NCBI RefSeq assembly: GCF_002140975.2
Contig: NZ_CP147247.1
Location: 1,178,001 to 1,242,000, forward strand
From: Enterococcus sp. 9E7_DIV0242
Lineage (GTDB): Bacteria > Bacillota > Bacilli > Lactobacillales > Enterococcaceae
DNA length: 64,000 nucleotides
Direction: 5' to 3'
The notes under the pieces are model-generated. The model ran no database searches. It had not been told where the DNA came from and was given only the letters and a program-made list of their open reading frames with translations. Shown here one piece after another: positions 45,032-54,664 of the stretch (position 1 is its first letter; every line of letters begins with the position of its first letter). The position numbers and the translations under genes were made by a program.

Positions 45032-45807
45032 TACAGCTCACCTCCCAGATAGGCTTCGATTACTTTCGGGTTGTTACGGATTTCTTCCGGCTCACCCTCT
45101 GCAATGATCCGACCATATTCTAAAACATAGATTCGCTGACAAACCTCCATGACGAGACTCATGTCATGTTCGATCAACAAAATAGTGATTTGGAATTCTT
45201 TCTGAATTTTTCTGATCAATTCCGTCAAATCTGCCGTTTCCTGTGGATTCATTCCTGCAGCCGGCTCATCAAGAAAGAGCACTTTCGGCTCTGTCGCCAA
45301 TGCTCGAACAATCTCCAACCGTCGTTGCTCTCCATAAGGTAAGTTTTTCGCTAAATGTTCTGATTTGTCTTCCATACCAAAAATCGCCAGTAATTCTTTT
45401 ACTTTTTTACGCAACACTTCTTCTTTTTTATAAAACTTTGGTAAGCGTAAAATACTAGAGAAGATTCCCTCTTTATTTTTGCTGTTCATTGCAATTAACA
45501 CGTTGTCCATTACAGTAAGGTCCTTGAACAGTCGAATATTTTGAAAGGTTCGACTCAATCCCATATCCGCAATTTTATACGGCTTCATTCCATTAAGCGT
45601 TTGACGTTTCCCTAGTACGTCCAATTCAACGGTTCCTTCACTAGGCTCATAAACACCCGTCAATAAATTAAAGAGTGTTGTTTTTCCAGCACCGTTCGGT
45701 CCAATTAGGCCAATCAGCTCATTTGCTTCCAGATTCAAATTGACATTCGATACAGCTGCCAGACCACCAAAATTCTTCGTTAAGCTTTTAACTTCCAATA
45801 GAGGCAT
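45031..45807 (-). CDS. livG: Branched-chain amino-acid ABC transporter ATPase LivG
   Basis: 258 residues from ATG 45807, nine bases after GGGGG; the alternative ATG 45816 abuts that ribosome binding site. Walker A GPNGAGKTTLFNLLTG, SRTFQNIRLF, LPYGEQRRLEIVRALA, VLFLDEPAAGMNPQE, EHDMSLVM. Overlaps the end of livM by about 20 bases. Confidence 0.96.
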   Translation of the reverse strand: MPLLEVKSLTKNFGGLAAVSNVNLNLEANELIGLIGPNGAGKTTLFNLLTGVYEPSEGTVELDVLGKRQTLNGMKPYKIADMGLSRTFQNIRLFKDLTVMDNVLIAMNSKNKEGIFSSILRLPKFYKKEEVLRKKVKELLAIFGMEDKSEHLAKNLPYGEQRRLEIVRALATEPKVLFLDEPAAGMNPQETADLTELIRKIQKEFQITILLIEHDMSLVMEVCQRIYVLEYGRIIAEGEPEEIRNNPKVIEAYLGGEL

Positions 45808-46756
45808 TTGAGTCATCCCCCTTTTTATTCAATAGTCGTTTGACAGAAAATTCCCATGTTCCAAGTAGTCCACCTGGTTTAAAAATCATGATGATGATCA
45901 ATGCCAATGCATAGATGATCATGCGCAGTTCTCCAAAATTTTGAAGATACATATTCATAAAGCCCAATGCAATAGCTGCAATCACAGTTCCCGTTACACT
46001 ACCGATCCCTCCGAATACAACAATGATCAAAATATCGATCGATTTCATAAAGCCAAAATCCTTTGGTGCAATTGTTTGAATATAGCTTCCGTACAAACCA
46101 CCTGCCACACTGGCAGTCATCGCACCGATGACAAAGGCTAAAACCTTATATTTGGTCGTATTGACACCCATTGATTCTGCTGCGATCTCATCTTCTCTGA
46201 TAGCCATTGTTGCTCTTCCTGAACCGCTATGAATATAATTCACCACAATTAGTATCGTCACGACAACAAAACCAAAAACCATCGACCAGTTAACAAAAGG
46301 AGGAATACCAAAAATCCCTGCCGGACCATTTGTAATATCTCTCATGTTAATAATGACGATTCGGATAATTTCTGAAACACCTAAAGTTGCAATTGCTAGA
46401 TAGTCACCTTTCAAGCGTAGCGTTGGAATACCAACAATTAAAGCAACCAATCCGGAAAGCGCAATTCCTAAAAGCAAGCCGCTGAAAAAACCACCCATTG
46501 TCGGATTTTTTACAGACACGATAGCTGTACAATACGCACCTATTGCCATAAAACCCGCGTGCCCTAATGAAAACTGACCTGAAAAACCAATGATCAGATT
46601 TAGTCCTAAAGCAAGAATAATGTTGATGCCAATAGTGATAAGTGTATTCTCTGTATACAGATTCACAGCACCCATAATATATGCTGCATAAATCGCGCCA
46701 TAAACAGCAAGGGCGATCAGCAACCAAATTAGATTATATTTCATATTTTTTTTCAT
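45788..46756 (-). CDS. livM: Branched-chain amino-acid ABC transporter permease LivM
   Basis: 322 residues, about eight membrane segments. LivM hallmarks: GLNLIIGFSGQFSLGHAGFMAIGAY near residue 55 and ATLGVSEIIRIVIINMRDITNGPAGI. ATG 46756 after GGTGATAAG. Confidence 0.95.
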   Translation of the reverse strand: MKKNMKYNLIWLLIALAVYGAIYAAYIMGAVNLYTENTLITIGINIILALGLNLIIGFSGQFSLGHAGFMAIGAYCTAIVSVKNPTMGGFFSGLLLGIALSGLVALIVGIPTLRLKGDYLAIATLGVSEIIRIVIINMRDITNGPAGIFGIPPFVNWSMVFGFVVVTILIVVNYIHSGSGRATMAIREDEIAAESMGVNTTKYKVLAFVIGAMTASVAGGLYGSYIQTIAPKDFGFMKSIDILIIVVFGGIGSVTGTVIAAIALGFMNMYLQNFGELRMIIYALALIIIMIFKPGGLLGTWEFSVKRLLNKKGDDSNASIGS

Positions 46757-46766
46757 TGCTTATCAC

Positions 46767-47657
46767 CTACACTTTCTCTTTGATATTCTTCCCAAGAATC
46801 CCTGCCGGACGGATCAACAGGATCACAATCAACAGCGCGTAAACTACAGCGTCTTTGTAATCAGAAAAGCCTAGTGCCACTGCTGCTGTTTCCAATAGCC
46901 CAATCACAAAACCACCGATTGCAGCACCCGGGATAATCCCGATACCACCAACTACCGCCGCGACAAAGGATTTCAATCCAGGGACAACGCCCATCATTGG
47001 ATCGATGGAATTGTAGTACAAACCAATCAACATACCTGCTGCCGCCGCCAGTGCTGAACCTAGTGCAAAGGTAAAGGAAATCGTCCGATTCACATTGATT
47101 CCCATCAATTGCGCAGCATCTGGATCTACACTCACTGCTCGCATCGCTTTCCCCATCTTGCTCTTTTTAACAATGATTTGTAATAAAATCATCAAGAACA
47201 AGGAAACAAATAGAATGATCAACTGAATATTCGAAACTTCAATAAACCCAAGTTTATAGGTCTCCAGCTTGATTGCTTGTGGAAATGCCCGCGGATCAGA
47301 TTTGACCATCTGAATCATGACATTTTGCAAAAGGAACGATACACCGATCGCGGTGATCAGTGCTGCGATCCTTGTCGATTTTCGCAAAGGACGATAAGCT
47401 AAAAACTCTATGACAACTCCAATGACAGCTGCACATGCCATAGAAAGAATTAGCGCCGGGAAAAAGCCCAGCTTGAAATTATTAATAAAAAAGTAACCCA
47501 TGAACGCACCCAACATATAGACTTCTCCATGAGCAAAGTTAATCAATTTTATAATGCCGTATACCATTGTGTAACCAAGGGCTAGTAGAGCGTAAATACT
47601 CCCTAGAAACAGCCCATTTATCAACTGCTGGATAAACATTTCCAGTGCCATTTTCAT
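46767..47657 (-). CDS. livH: Branched-chain amino-acid ABC transporter permease LivH
   Basis: 296 residues. MFIQQLINGLFLGSIYALLALGYTMVYG at the start, GEVYMLGAFMGYFF, and the EAA-like MRAVSVDPDAAQLMGIN. Start is uncertain: ATG 47657 overlaps the stop of a 16-codon upstream frame (TGATG); ATG 47651 is two codons on; the long frame to 47717 has no ribosome binding site. Confidence 0.93.
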   Translation of the reverse strand: MKMALEMFIQQLINGLFLGSIYALLALGYTMVYGIIKLINFAHGEVYMLGAFMGYFFINNFKLGFFPALILSMACAAVIGVVIEFLAYRPLRKSTRIAALITAIGVSFLLQNVMIQMVKSDPRAFPQAIKLETYKLGFIEVSNIQLIILFVSLFLMILLQIIVKKSKMGKAMRAVSVDPDAAQLMGINVNRTISFTFALGSALAAAAGMLIGLYYNSIDPMMGVVPGLKSFVAAVVGGIGIIPGAAIGGFVIGLLETAAVALGFSDYKDAVVYALLIVILLIRPAGILGKNIKEKV

Positions 47658-47707
47658 CACATCCAATTTAAATTTATTGAGAATAAAAGAGGGGCCGATA
47701 CGCTCAT
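47657..47707 (-). CDS. Candidate 16-codon upstream frame before livH
   Basis: MSVSAPLLFSINLNWM, with five branched-chain residues of 16, ending TGATG on the livH start. AAAGGA lies only two to three bases before its ATG, which is too close for strong initiation, so translation is doubtful. Confidence 0.25.
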   Translation of the reverse strand: MSVSAPLLFSINLNWM

Positions 47708-47854
47708 TTCCTTTCATGATCAGTCAACGTAAGAAACTGTGTGCTATGTACAGAAAACTGAAACAAAGAAGCTGTACGTCTCTATCATAAAAGCAGAATC
47801 TACTAGTAGACTTTCGATTCTATCCTGCAGTTTATTCAATAAGTAGAAAGAAAA

Positions 47855-47896
47855 AGTAAAATGGCTGAAATCATTGTTGGTCCCAGCCATTTTAGT
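47855..47896 (-). terminator. Hairpin between livK and livH
   Basis: AAAATGGCTG/CAGCCATTTT (47858-47867, 47884-47893) followed on the minus strand by ACTTTTTCTTTC. Placed after livK inside the operon, it can act as a partial terminator giving more binding protein than permease. Confidence 0.7.
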
Positions 47897-47921
47897 TCTT
47901 CTCAAAATTCTTTTATTAAGG

Positions 47922-49094
47922 TTATGGGTTAACAGGTTCAGCTGATGTTTCTTTGCCTTCTGTAAGCCCAAGTACTACTGCTGACTTCTCAGGATTATGG
48001 TTCTTATCCATACTCATCACACCTGTTACACCTTCAAAGTCTTTCAATTCAGCTAATCCTTTTGTGATGCTTGCAGAATCTGCAGAATCTTGATCTTCAA
48101 TCGCTTGTTTTAACATATAAACAGAATCATAAGCAAGTGCATTGAAAGCAGATGGCTGTTTACCATATTTTTCTTTGAACGCAGCTACAAATGGTTCTAC
48201 TTTATCCGTTGCAGGTGCCTTCTCTGAGAAGTGACCTGTATAGTAGACATCATTGACATTTTGAGCACCGGCAATTTCAACTAATTTTTCATCACCGAAG
48301 CCGTCTGCACCAATGATTGGTTTATCGATACCCATTTCTCTTGCCTGCTTGATAATCAAACCAGCTTCTGTATAGTAACCAGGAACATAGATGACATCAT
48401 AATCCAGACCTTTGATTTTTGTCAATAACGCTTGGAAGTCTTTATCGCCTGCAGTAAAGTTTTCTTCCTTAACAATTTCGCCTTTATAGGTGTCTTTAAA
48501 GGAATCCGCAAGGCCAATTGCGTAATCACTTGATTTGTCACCAAGAAGAACCACCTTTTCTGCTTTCAAATTGTCTTGTGCAAAGTTTGCTAGGATAACC
48601 CCTTGGAATGTATCTTGGAAACAAGCTCTAAATACAAATTCCTGTACTTTATCATTAGCAGTTGTGATACTGTCATCTGTCCCAGATGGAGTAATCAGCG
48701 GTACGCTTGCTTTTGTCATATTTGGAATCGTTGCTTTCGTTGCACCAGAAGTTGCTGGTCCAATGACTGCGACTACTTTATCTTCATTCGTTAAATTAGA
48801 AGCTACTGATGCCGCCTCACTATTCTCAGATTTGTTATCCTTCGAAATTAACTCTAATTTTTTACCTAAGACGCCCCCAGCTTCGTTGATTTCTTCAACT
48901 GCTAGTTCAATTCCTTCTTTTTCAGCATTCCCATAAGCGGATACACCACCGGAAAGCTCCATATTCATGCCGACTTTGATCGTATCGCCTTCCGCCTTAT
49001 TCCCTGCGTCTGCTCCACCACCACCGCTTGTCGCTGTTGGCCCACAGGCTGCCAATAAGAACAAACTGGCAAATAAATAACTAAATTTTTTCAT
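47922..49094 (-). CDS. livK: Branched-chain amino-acid-binding lipoprotein LivK
   Basis: Captures leucine, isoleucine or valine outside the membrane. 390 residues. Signal KKFSYLFASLFLLAAC with lipobox LAAC, then a periplasmic-binding type I fold: IKVGMNMELSGGVSAYGNAE, AVIGPATSGATKA, GTDDSITTANDKVQEFVFR. ATG 49094 is seven bases after GGGGG. First gene of livKHMGF-cbs. Confidence 0.95.
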   Translation of the reverse strand: MKKFSYLFASLFLLAACGPTATSGGGGADAGNKAEGDTIKVGMNMELSGGVSAYGNAEKEGIELAVEEINEAGGVLGKKLELISKDNKSENSEAASVASNLTNEDKVVAVIGPATSGATKATIPNMTKASVPLITPSGTDDSITTANDKVQEFVFRACFQDTFQGVILANFAQDNLKAEKVVLLGDKSSDYAIGLADSFKDTYKGEIVKEENFTAGDKDFQALLTKIKGLDYDVIYVPGYYTEAGLIIKQAREMGIDKPIIGADGFGDEKLVEIAGAQNVNDVYYTGHFSEKAPATDKVEPFVAAFKEKYGKQPSAFNALAYDSVYMLKQAIEDQDSADSASITKGLAELKDFEGVTGVMSMDKNHNPEKSAVVLGLTEGKETSAEPVNP

Positions 49095-49229
49095 CAAAAT
49101 ACCCCCTCATTCTTTTTGCAACATATCGAGTCGTATCTGAAATTTGTTAAGGCATTCGATAATTGCATTAAAATCACAAACATATTTAGCCATAACATTT
49201 TCATAACTTCCCTAAATAGTATGTATACA

Positions 49230-49258
49230 AATATAATAAAAAAGGAGATTCTTGTCAA
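49230..49258 (-). promoter_or_regulatory. livK promoter
   Basis: Minus strand perfect TTGACA (49258-49253), exactly 17 bases, TATATT (49235-49230). The leader to livK is about 130 bases. Confidence 0.85.
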
Positions 49259-49260
49259 TA

Positions 49261-49275
49261 AATTTTCAGAAAATT
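49261..49275. promoter_or_regulatory. CodY box upstream of the liv operon
   Basis: AATTTTCWGAAAATT consensus matched at 15 of 15 positions (AATTTTCAGAAAATT on the plus strand), two bases upstream of the livK -35. CodY binds such sites when branched-chain amino acids and GTP are plentiful, so the operon should be repressed then. Confidence 0.9.
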
Positions 49276-49439
49276 TCTATAATTCAAAACAATCAGTTTT
49301 TTATAAGCTGATTACGCGAACAAAAAGAATGAAAAATATCACTATAGAAACCTATTTTCGTTTTATTTAATAATAATTAAAGTTTTAAGCACTCTCATCA
49401 CGTTTACTAAAAATGAATTTATTGACTTGATAGCATTAA

Positions 49440-49478
49440 AAAAAAGCCCCAAAATCGACTGATTTTAAGGCTTCATTC
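49440..49478 (-). terminator. Terminator of the ROK kinase gene
   Basis: Minus-strand GCCTTAAAATC...GATTTTGGGGC stem followed by TTTTTTTT. The stretch 49276-49439 shows nothing else. Confidence 0.85.
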
Positions 49479-49493
49479 TGTAAGGATTTTCAA

Positions 49494-50363
49494 TTATTGT
49501 TTATGGGCAATAAAGTTCGCTGCTGCCCCGACCAAATTCGCATCATTTCGGTAGTTACAAATAACAATCTCGGGAACAAAATCTTTCAAGCCAAAGTGCT
49601 CTAATTTTTTCTTCATTCTCTGATTGATTTCATCCAGCAAACCTTCTTTAGCGGAAACACCGCCACCTAATACGATGACTTCCGGATCCAAAGAAAACTG
49701 GATACCGAAAAGCCCTTGAGTCAGATACTCATAAAAATTCTCTACCTCTTCCGTAGCTAGCGTATCGCCCTCTTTTGCCAAGCGGAACACATCTTCGCCA
49801 GAGAAGGTCTCATGCGCCACGCCTTTTCGGTCACAATAACGCCACGCCATCTGCACTGCTGTACCTAGATTGCTGAATGTTTTGCCATCGTTTAAAAACA
49901 TTAAACCGAATTCTCCACCATAAAGGTGTGCCCCTTTGACGATCTCACCTTTATGAAAGACTGCGCCGCCTATTCCAGTACCAATAACTACAAAAGCAAC
50001 TTCTTTTTTGCCTTTCGCAGCTCCTTCGTATATTTCAGCCATGCCAGCACAATTCGCATCATTCTCAATAGTCACTGGAAGTTGGAACAGATTTTCCAAT
50101 TCATCATAAATATCAAAATGATGAATATATGGAATCGCAGATATGCCTAAGATTTGTCTCTTTCGTTCATCTACAACACCTGGTGCACTGAGCGCAACGC
50201 CCTCAATAGAAAATGCCGAGTTCGTTTTGACCTCCATTAAGGCCTTCTTCATATCTTCCCATGTTTTTGGGGTTGAAAATTTTCCAGTTTCGTGAAGCCC
50301 GTTTTGCTCCCAAACCCCATATTTTACTGCAGATCCACCTAAATCAAACGCTAAAATCGCCAT
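49494..50363 (-). CDS. ROK-family sugar kinase
   Basis: 289 residues. ASKHA fold: AILAFDLGGSAVKYGVW (phosphate 1), ENDANCAGMAEIYEGAAKG, VVIGTGIGGAVFHKGEIVKGAHLYGGEFG, and VIVLGGGVS. Lacks the CxCGxxGCxE zinc motif of ROK repressors and glucokinases, placing it in the zinc-free group (putative fructokinase/beta-glucoside kinase-like). ATG 50363 after GGCGGAG; the earlier frame start overlaps yidD. Substrate unknown. Confidence 0.85.
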   Translation of the reverse strand: MAILAFDLGGSAVKYGVWEQNGLHETGKFSTPKTWEDMKKALMEVKTNSAFSIEGVALSAPGVVDERKRQILGISAIPYIHHFDIYDELENLFQLPVTIENDANCAGMAEIYEGAAKGKKEVAFVVIGTGIGGAVFHKGEIVKGAHLYGGEFGLMFLNDGKTFSNLGTAVQMAWRYCDRKGVAHETFSGEDVFRLAKEGDTLATEEVENFYEYLTQGLFGIQFSLDPEVIVLGGGVSAKEGLLDEINQRMKKKLEHFGLKDFVPEIVICNYRNDANLVGAAANFIAHKQ

Positions 50364-50382
50364 AATACTCCGCCTTTTATCT

Positions 50383-50667
50383 CTATTTTTTATATCTCCG
50401 ATAATTATATGGTCCGTGATATTCTTCATCTGGATTTCTTCGCAAGCTAAATTTCAGCGGCACATAATCAATACCGCCTTTTACAAAAGGATGGCAACGT
50501 AAAATCCTGCCAATGCCCATTGCGCCACCTTTCAGCCCACCATGTGTCTGGACTGCATCCATCATATATTGAGAGCAGGTAGGATGATACCGGCATCTTT
50601 GACCTAGTGCCGGTGAAATAAATCGCTGATAGAATTTCACCAGTGAAATAATCAATTTTCCAAGCAT
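50383..50667 (-). CDS. yidD: YidD membrane insertion factor
   Basis: 94 residues. YidD hallmarks: [26 protein letters not shown] and [13 protein letters not shown]. Assists YidC-type insertion at the membrane. ATG 50667 after GGAGAAGG. Upstream of the ROK gene on the same strand with a 19-base gap, so probably one transcript. Confidence 0.93.
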   Translation of the reverse strand: MLGKLIISLVKFYQRFISPALGQRCRYHPTCSQYMMDAVQTHGGLKGGAMGIGRILRCHPFVKGGIDYVPLKFSLRRNPDEEYHGPYNYRRYKK

Positions 50668-50797
50668 TCTTTTCCTTCTCCTCTTTCCTATTCGACAAAA
50701 CTATATCGTTTTTCTTAAAGGATTGCAAGGTTTCAAATACAAAGCTGTAAAAATCATTAAAAAAATGCTAAAATAAGTGGGAATGGAGGGATGAGAC

Positions 50798-50938
50798 ATG
50801 GGATTGAAATTTGAAAGTTCGGACGATTTGGATAAGCTTTTTGAATCCTTCGCCATTGACCCTAAGGCTAAAGAGAAGCCTAAAAAAGAAGAAGAAAATA
50901 CTGATGAACTAAAAAATAAAAATAAAGAAGAAAAATAA
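50798..50938 (+). CDS. SPJ_0845-family small protein
   Basis: 46 residues, MGLKFESSDDLDKLFESFAI followed by a Lys/Glu-rich tail. This short conserved family of Lactobacillales has no known role. ATG 50798 follows GGAGGGATGAG. It has its own terminator. Confidence 0.75.
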   Translation: MGLKFESSDDLDKLFESFAIDPKAKEKPKKEEENTDELKNKNKEEK

Positions 50939-50983
50939 CCTTATCCCTCAGTAAGTCATATAATAAGGCTATATTTCGAAACC

Positions 50984-51042
50984 AAGCTTGAATCTGCTGA
51001 AAAATACCTTGCTATTTCAGTAGATTCAGGCTTATTTTTTAG
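50984..51042 (+). terminator. Terminator of the small protein gene
   Basis: AAGC..TTGAATCTGCTGAAA / TTTCAGTAGATTCAGGCTT long stem followed by ATTTTTTA. Confidence 0.85.
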
Positions 51043-51151
51043 GAACGCCCATCCTTACCAGTGAATGGGTATCTATTATTTTTTTATAGTAGTTTCATAC
51101 TTGGCTTCACTCCTCACACTTAATTCAATTCTAACAAAAAGAAATTTTTAA

Positions 51152-51208
51152 TTTCCAAAACAACCAATAAAGGTTATAATAAACAACGAAATGTATGGTA
51201 AACATTTC
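51152..51208 (+). promoter_or_regulatory. Lipase promoter and start-site palindrome
   Basis: TTTCCA (51152-51157), 17 bases, TATAAT (51175-51180). A perfect palindrome GAAATGT/ACATTTC (51188-51194, 51202-51208) covers the expected transcription start, a classic operator position or a 5' hairpin. GGAGG precedes ATG 51235. Confidence 0.6.
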
Positions 51209-51234
51209 AAAAATATTGGTTTTGGAGGAAAAAA

Positions 51235-52443
51235 ATGAAAAAGAAAACAATGTATCATTTACTTGTGGGGATTTGTTTATTTGTAGGGATTGGTCTTTTC
51301 CAATCGGAGGAAGTACATGGCGAAAATAAAGAGCCTCATATTTTTGTTCACGGACTGGTTGGTTTCGGTCCTGATGAGCTTAAACCTTTTCCGATTACTT
51401 ATTGGGGCGGTTTCTCTACAATCCTAGGGGAGCTCAATACGAAAGGATATCCTAGTATGGAAGCTGTTGTGAGTCCTTTTGGAAGCAATTGGGACCGTGC
51501 AGTAGAGCTGTATTATTACATCAAAGGCGGAACTGTTGATTACGGCGCTGCGCATGCCCAAAAGCACGGTCACGCACGTTATGGAAGAACGTATAATGGA
51601 CTTTATCCTCAATGGGATGGTCAAAGTAAAATTCATTTGATTGGACACAGCCAAGGTGGGCAAACCAGTCGACTGCTTGAAACATTATTGCGAGAAGGCT
51701 CTTCAGAAGAGCAAGCGTTCGCTGCAGCAAGTGGAGTAGAAGTTTCAGAGCTGTTTAAAGGGAAAAAGGAATGGGTTCACAGCATCACTACATTAGGTAC
51801 CCCGCATAACGGAACAAGATTAGCTGATATTGCCAAGCCGCTGATCAGCGATCTCATTTATGGGCTAGCAACAGCTACTGGAAGCAGTTCAATTAATATT
51901 CCTTATGATTTCAAAATGGATCAATGGGGATTGCGTCAGCAAACTGGTGAAAGTAATAGAGCTTATATGAAACGTGTATTGGAAAGTAATATTTGGAACA
52001 ATAGTCAGGATGTTGCTCTGCATGACTTGTCCATAGCAGGTGCTGACACAATCAATCAAACAACAAATTTAGCAGATAATGTCTATTATTTCTCGTTTGC
52101 AGGGGATGCTACCTATAGATCAGGTGTGAGCAAAAATTACCTCCCTTCAATTACTATGTCACCACTGTTCACGATTCCATCAATGATTTTAGGAAAAACA
52201 GGAACAACCGAATGGCGTGCAAACGATGGACTGGTTCTCGTCATTTCAGCCACAGCACCATTCACGCAAAAAAGTAAGGCGGCAGATAATATCGTAGAAC
52301 CAGGTATTTGGTACGTTGAACCTGTCATCAAAGGGTGGGATCATATCGACTTCATCGGGCAGGATTATTTACAAGCCCCGCTACTAAGAAAAAGTGTTCG
52401 AAACTTTTATGAGAAAATCGTTTTGAGAAACTATACCTTGTAA
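51235..52443 (+). CDS. Secreted lipase (staphylococcal/thermoalkaline family I.5-like)
   Basis: 402 residues. Signal peptide YHLLVGICLFVGIGLF with cleavage near VHG-EN. Oxyanion region HIFVHGLVGFG, nucleophile Ser in LIGHSQGGQTSR (about residue 139), zinc-site-like YGAAHAQKHGHARYGRTY, catalytic Asp in RANDGLV (about 330) and His in WDHIDFIG (about 370). All three catalytic positions are present. It lacks the long propeptide of staphylococcal lipases. Single-gene unit with its own promoter and terminator. Confidence 0.92.
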   Translation: MKKKTMYHLLVGICLFVGIGLFQSEEVHGENKEPHIFVHGLVGFGPDELKPFPITYWGGFSTILGELNTKGYPSMEAVVSPFGSNWDRAVELYYYIKGGTVDYGAAHAQKHGHARYGRTYNGLYPQWDGQSKIHLIGHSQGGQTSRLLETLLREGSSEEQAFAAASGVEVSELFKGKKEWVHSITTLGTPHNGTRLADIAKPLISDLIYGLATATGSSSINIPYDFKMDQWGLRQQTGESNRAYMKRVLESNIWNNSQDVALHDLSIAGADTINQTTNLADNVYYFSFAGDATYRSGVSKNYLPSITMSPLFTIPSMILGKTGTTEWRANDGLVLVISATAPFTQKSKAADNIVEPGIWYVEPVIKGWDHIDFIGQDYLQAPLLRKSVRNFYEKIVLRNYTL

Positions 52444-52457
52444 TCGTTTCTCAAATA

Positions 52458-52519
52458 CTAAAAAAGGAATTAGTGGTATGCCGATCGCTTGGTCAGCATC
52501 CCTCTAATTCCTTTTTTGC
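52458..52519. terminator. Bidirectional terminator lipase / engB
   Basis: AAAAAAGGAATTAG ... CTAATTCCTTTTTT outer stem with a large loop. Confidence 0.85.
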
Positions 52520-52533
52520 TTTTCATAAGTAAC

Positions 52534-53115
52534 TTACAGATATTTTTCAATAGCCTTCCATGCTTCTACTTTGCCCATTTTTGTTTCTGATGAAAATAGA
52601 ATAAAATCATCCGTTGGATCGAAGTTCATGGCTTTTTTGACTATACTCTCGTGCTTGTTCCATTTGCTGCGGGGAATCTTATCCGCTTTTGTTGCCACAA
52701 CGATCACCGGAAGATCATAATATTTTAGAAACTCATACATTTGAATATCTTCTTTGGTTGGCGGATGACGAAGATCGACTAAAGAGACGACGGCACGAAG
52801 CTGTTCTCTTTTTGTCATGTAGGTTTCGATCATTTTCCCCCATTTTGCTCGCTCTGTCTTAGATACTTTAGCATACCCATACCCAGGTACATCGACAAAA
52901 TGAAGCGCATCTTCAATCAAATAGAAGTTTAATGTCTGTGTTTTTCCCGGTTTACCTGAAGTCCGTGCCAGATTTTTTCGATTGATCAACGTATTGATAA
53001 AGGATGACTTCCCTACATTCGAACGTCCGGCAAGGGCAATCTCCGGTAACTGTGTTTCCGGATACTGTGCCGGTGACACAGCACTGATCACGATTTCTGC
53101 ATTATGTACATTCAT
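52534..53115 (-). CDS. engB: Ribosome biogenesis GTPase EngB/YsxC
   Basis: 193 residues. G1 [16 protein letters not shown]2 [16 protein letters not shown]3 [11 protein letters not shown]4 ATKADK. Essential GTPase for large-subunit assembly. ATG 53115 behind GGAGGAAAT. Downstream of clpX, as is common in Firmicutes, but separated by clpX's terminator. Confidence 0.97.
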   Translation of the reverse strand: MNVHNAEIVISAVSPAQYPETQLPEIALAGRSNVGKSSFINTLINRKNLARTSGKPGKTQTLNFYLIEDALHFVDVPGYGYAKVSKTERAKWGKMIETYMTKREQLRAVVSLVDLRHPPTKEDIQMYEFLKYYDLPVIVVATKADKIPRSKWNKHESIVKKAMNFDPTDDFILFSSETKMGKVEAWKAIEKYL

Positions 53116-53200
53116 TTTTATTTCCTCCTTTTTCAGCTCTACTACTTTTCATTCTATCGTAGAACGGAAGCTGGTGTGTTTCATAATAAGATATTGTCAT

Positions 53201-53246
53201 AAAAAAGTCGGGGCTCATACCTTTACAGATATTGCGTCCCGACCTA
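53201..53246 (-). terminator. Terminator of clpX
   Basis: Minus-strand GTCGGG...CCCGAC stem with a 25-base loop followed by TTTTTTAT. Confidence 0.75.
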
Positions 53247-53413
53247 TCATTTCCATTCATACTAATTGAATGTTCGCTAGAACCTCAATTTTTTACTCAG
53301 AATTCGATAAAGCAGTGCGTTCGATGTCTCTCTTTTTGTCAGCACTTTTCCTAATAGATAAGGTTCTGATCCGCATGTGCGACTCGAATCCTTTGTCAAA
53401 TAACATCAGTATA

Positions 53414-54664
53414 TCAGCCGGCTTTTTTATCCTTTTTATCGTAGATGATTGCCGGTTTTCCTTTGCCTTCAACAGCCAACTCAGTAATGATGACTTTCTT
53501 GATTGTTTCATCTGAAGGAATATCAAACATGACATCCATCATGATTCCCTCGATGATCGAACGTAGGCCACGGGCACCAGTATTTCTCTCAATTGCTTTT
53601 TGAGCAATTCCGCGTAATGCATCTTCTTCAAACTCCAACTCTGTATTATCTAAAGATAAAAGCTTTTGGTATTGTTTGACCAACGCATTTTTAGGTTCTT
53701 TCAAAATACGAACCAAGTCATCCACTGTTAGTTTTTCCAACGCAGCAGTAACTGGCAAACGTCCAATAAACTCTGGAATCAAACCAAATTTCAGCAGATC
53801 CTCTGGAATAATTTGTTGCATGACACTTTGGTCTTCAGATAGTTTACTGTTATTCGTACCGAAACCAATCGTTTTATCTCCTAAGCGATTTTTGACGATT
53901 GTTTCAATTCCGTCAAACGCCCCACCAACAAGAAACAAAATATTGGTTGTGTCGATTTGGATGAACTCTTGATGCGGATGCTTACGTCCACCTTGAGGAG
54001 GGACACTGGCTACAGTCCCTTCCAAAATTTTCAGTAAGGCCTGTTGCACGCCTTCACCAGACACATCTCTTGTGATCGATACATTTTCACTTTTACGAGC
54101 AATTTTATCGATTTCATCAATGTAGATGATTCCTTTTTCAGCTCGTTCCACATTATAGTCTGCAGACTGCAAAAGCTTCAATAAAATATTTTCTACGTCT
54201 TCACCGACATAACCGGCTTCTGTCAGACTCGTTGCATCTGCGATAGCAAATGGAACATTCAACGTTTTAGCTAACGTCTGAGCCAAAAATGTCTTCCCGG
54301 AACCTGTAGGCCCAATCAAGCAGATGTTGCTTTTTTGTAGCTCTACATCGTCTGAACTAGTATTATCCGTGTGATTTACTCGTTTATAGTGATTGTAAAC
54401 AGCAACTGAAAGAGCCCTCTTAGCTTGTTCTTGCCCTATCACATATTGATCTAAAACATCCAAAATTTCTTGGGGTTTAGGAACATCCGTTAATTCACGT
54501 ACAGCTTCGTCATAAAATTCTTCGTCAATAATCTCTTTGCACAGGTCGATACATTCATTACAAATATATACGCCCGGTCCTGCTACGATCTTCTTCACTT
54601 CTTCTTGCGTTTTTCCGCAGAAAGAACAACGAACAGGTCCATTATTATTTGTATTGTCGTACAC
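53414..54664 (-). CDS. clpX: ClpX ATPase subunit of ClpXP
   Basis: Unfoldase that feeds proteins to ClpP. 416 residues. C4 zinc domain ([16 protein letters not shown]), Walker [17 protein letters not shown], pore loop GYVGEDVE, Walker [12 protein letters not shown], sensor [12 protein letters not shown]. It starts with GTG at 54664 seven bases after AAGGAGG. tig, which precedes clpX in many relatives, is not adjacent here. Confidence 0.98.
   Translation of the reverse strand: MYDNTNNNGPVRCSFCGKTQEEVKKIVAGPGVYICNECIDLCKEIIDEEFYDEAVRELTDVPKPQEILDVLDQYVIGQEQAKRALSVAVYNHYKRVNHTDNTSSDDVELQKSNICLIGPTGSGKTFLAQTLAKTLNVPFAIADATSLTEAGYVGEDVENILLKLLQSADYNVERAEKGIIYIDEIDKIARKSENVSITRDVSGEGVQQALLKILEGTVASVPPQGGRKHPHQEFIQIDTTNILFLVGGAFDGIETIVKNRLGDKTIGFGTNNSKLSEDQSVMQQIIPEDLLKFGLIPEFIGRLPVTAALEKLTVDDLVRILKEPKNALVKQYQKLLSLDNTELEFEEDALRGIAQKAIERNTGARGLRSIIEGIMMDVMFDIPSDETIKKVIITELAVEGKGKPAIIYDKKDKKAG

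Noticed and set aside
53293..53535. 80-residue minus-strand frame overlapping the clpX end
   Set aside because: Overlaps the clpX C-terminus in another frame and has no ribosome binding site.
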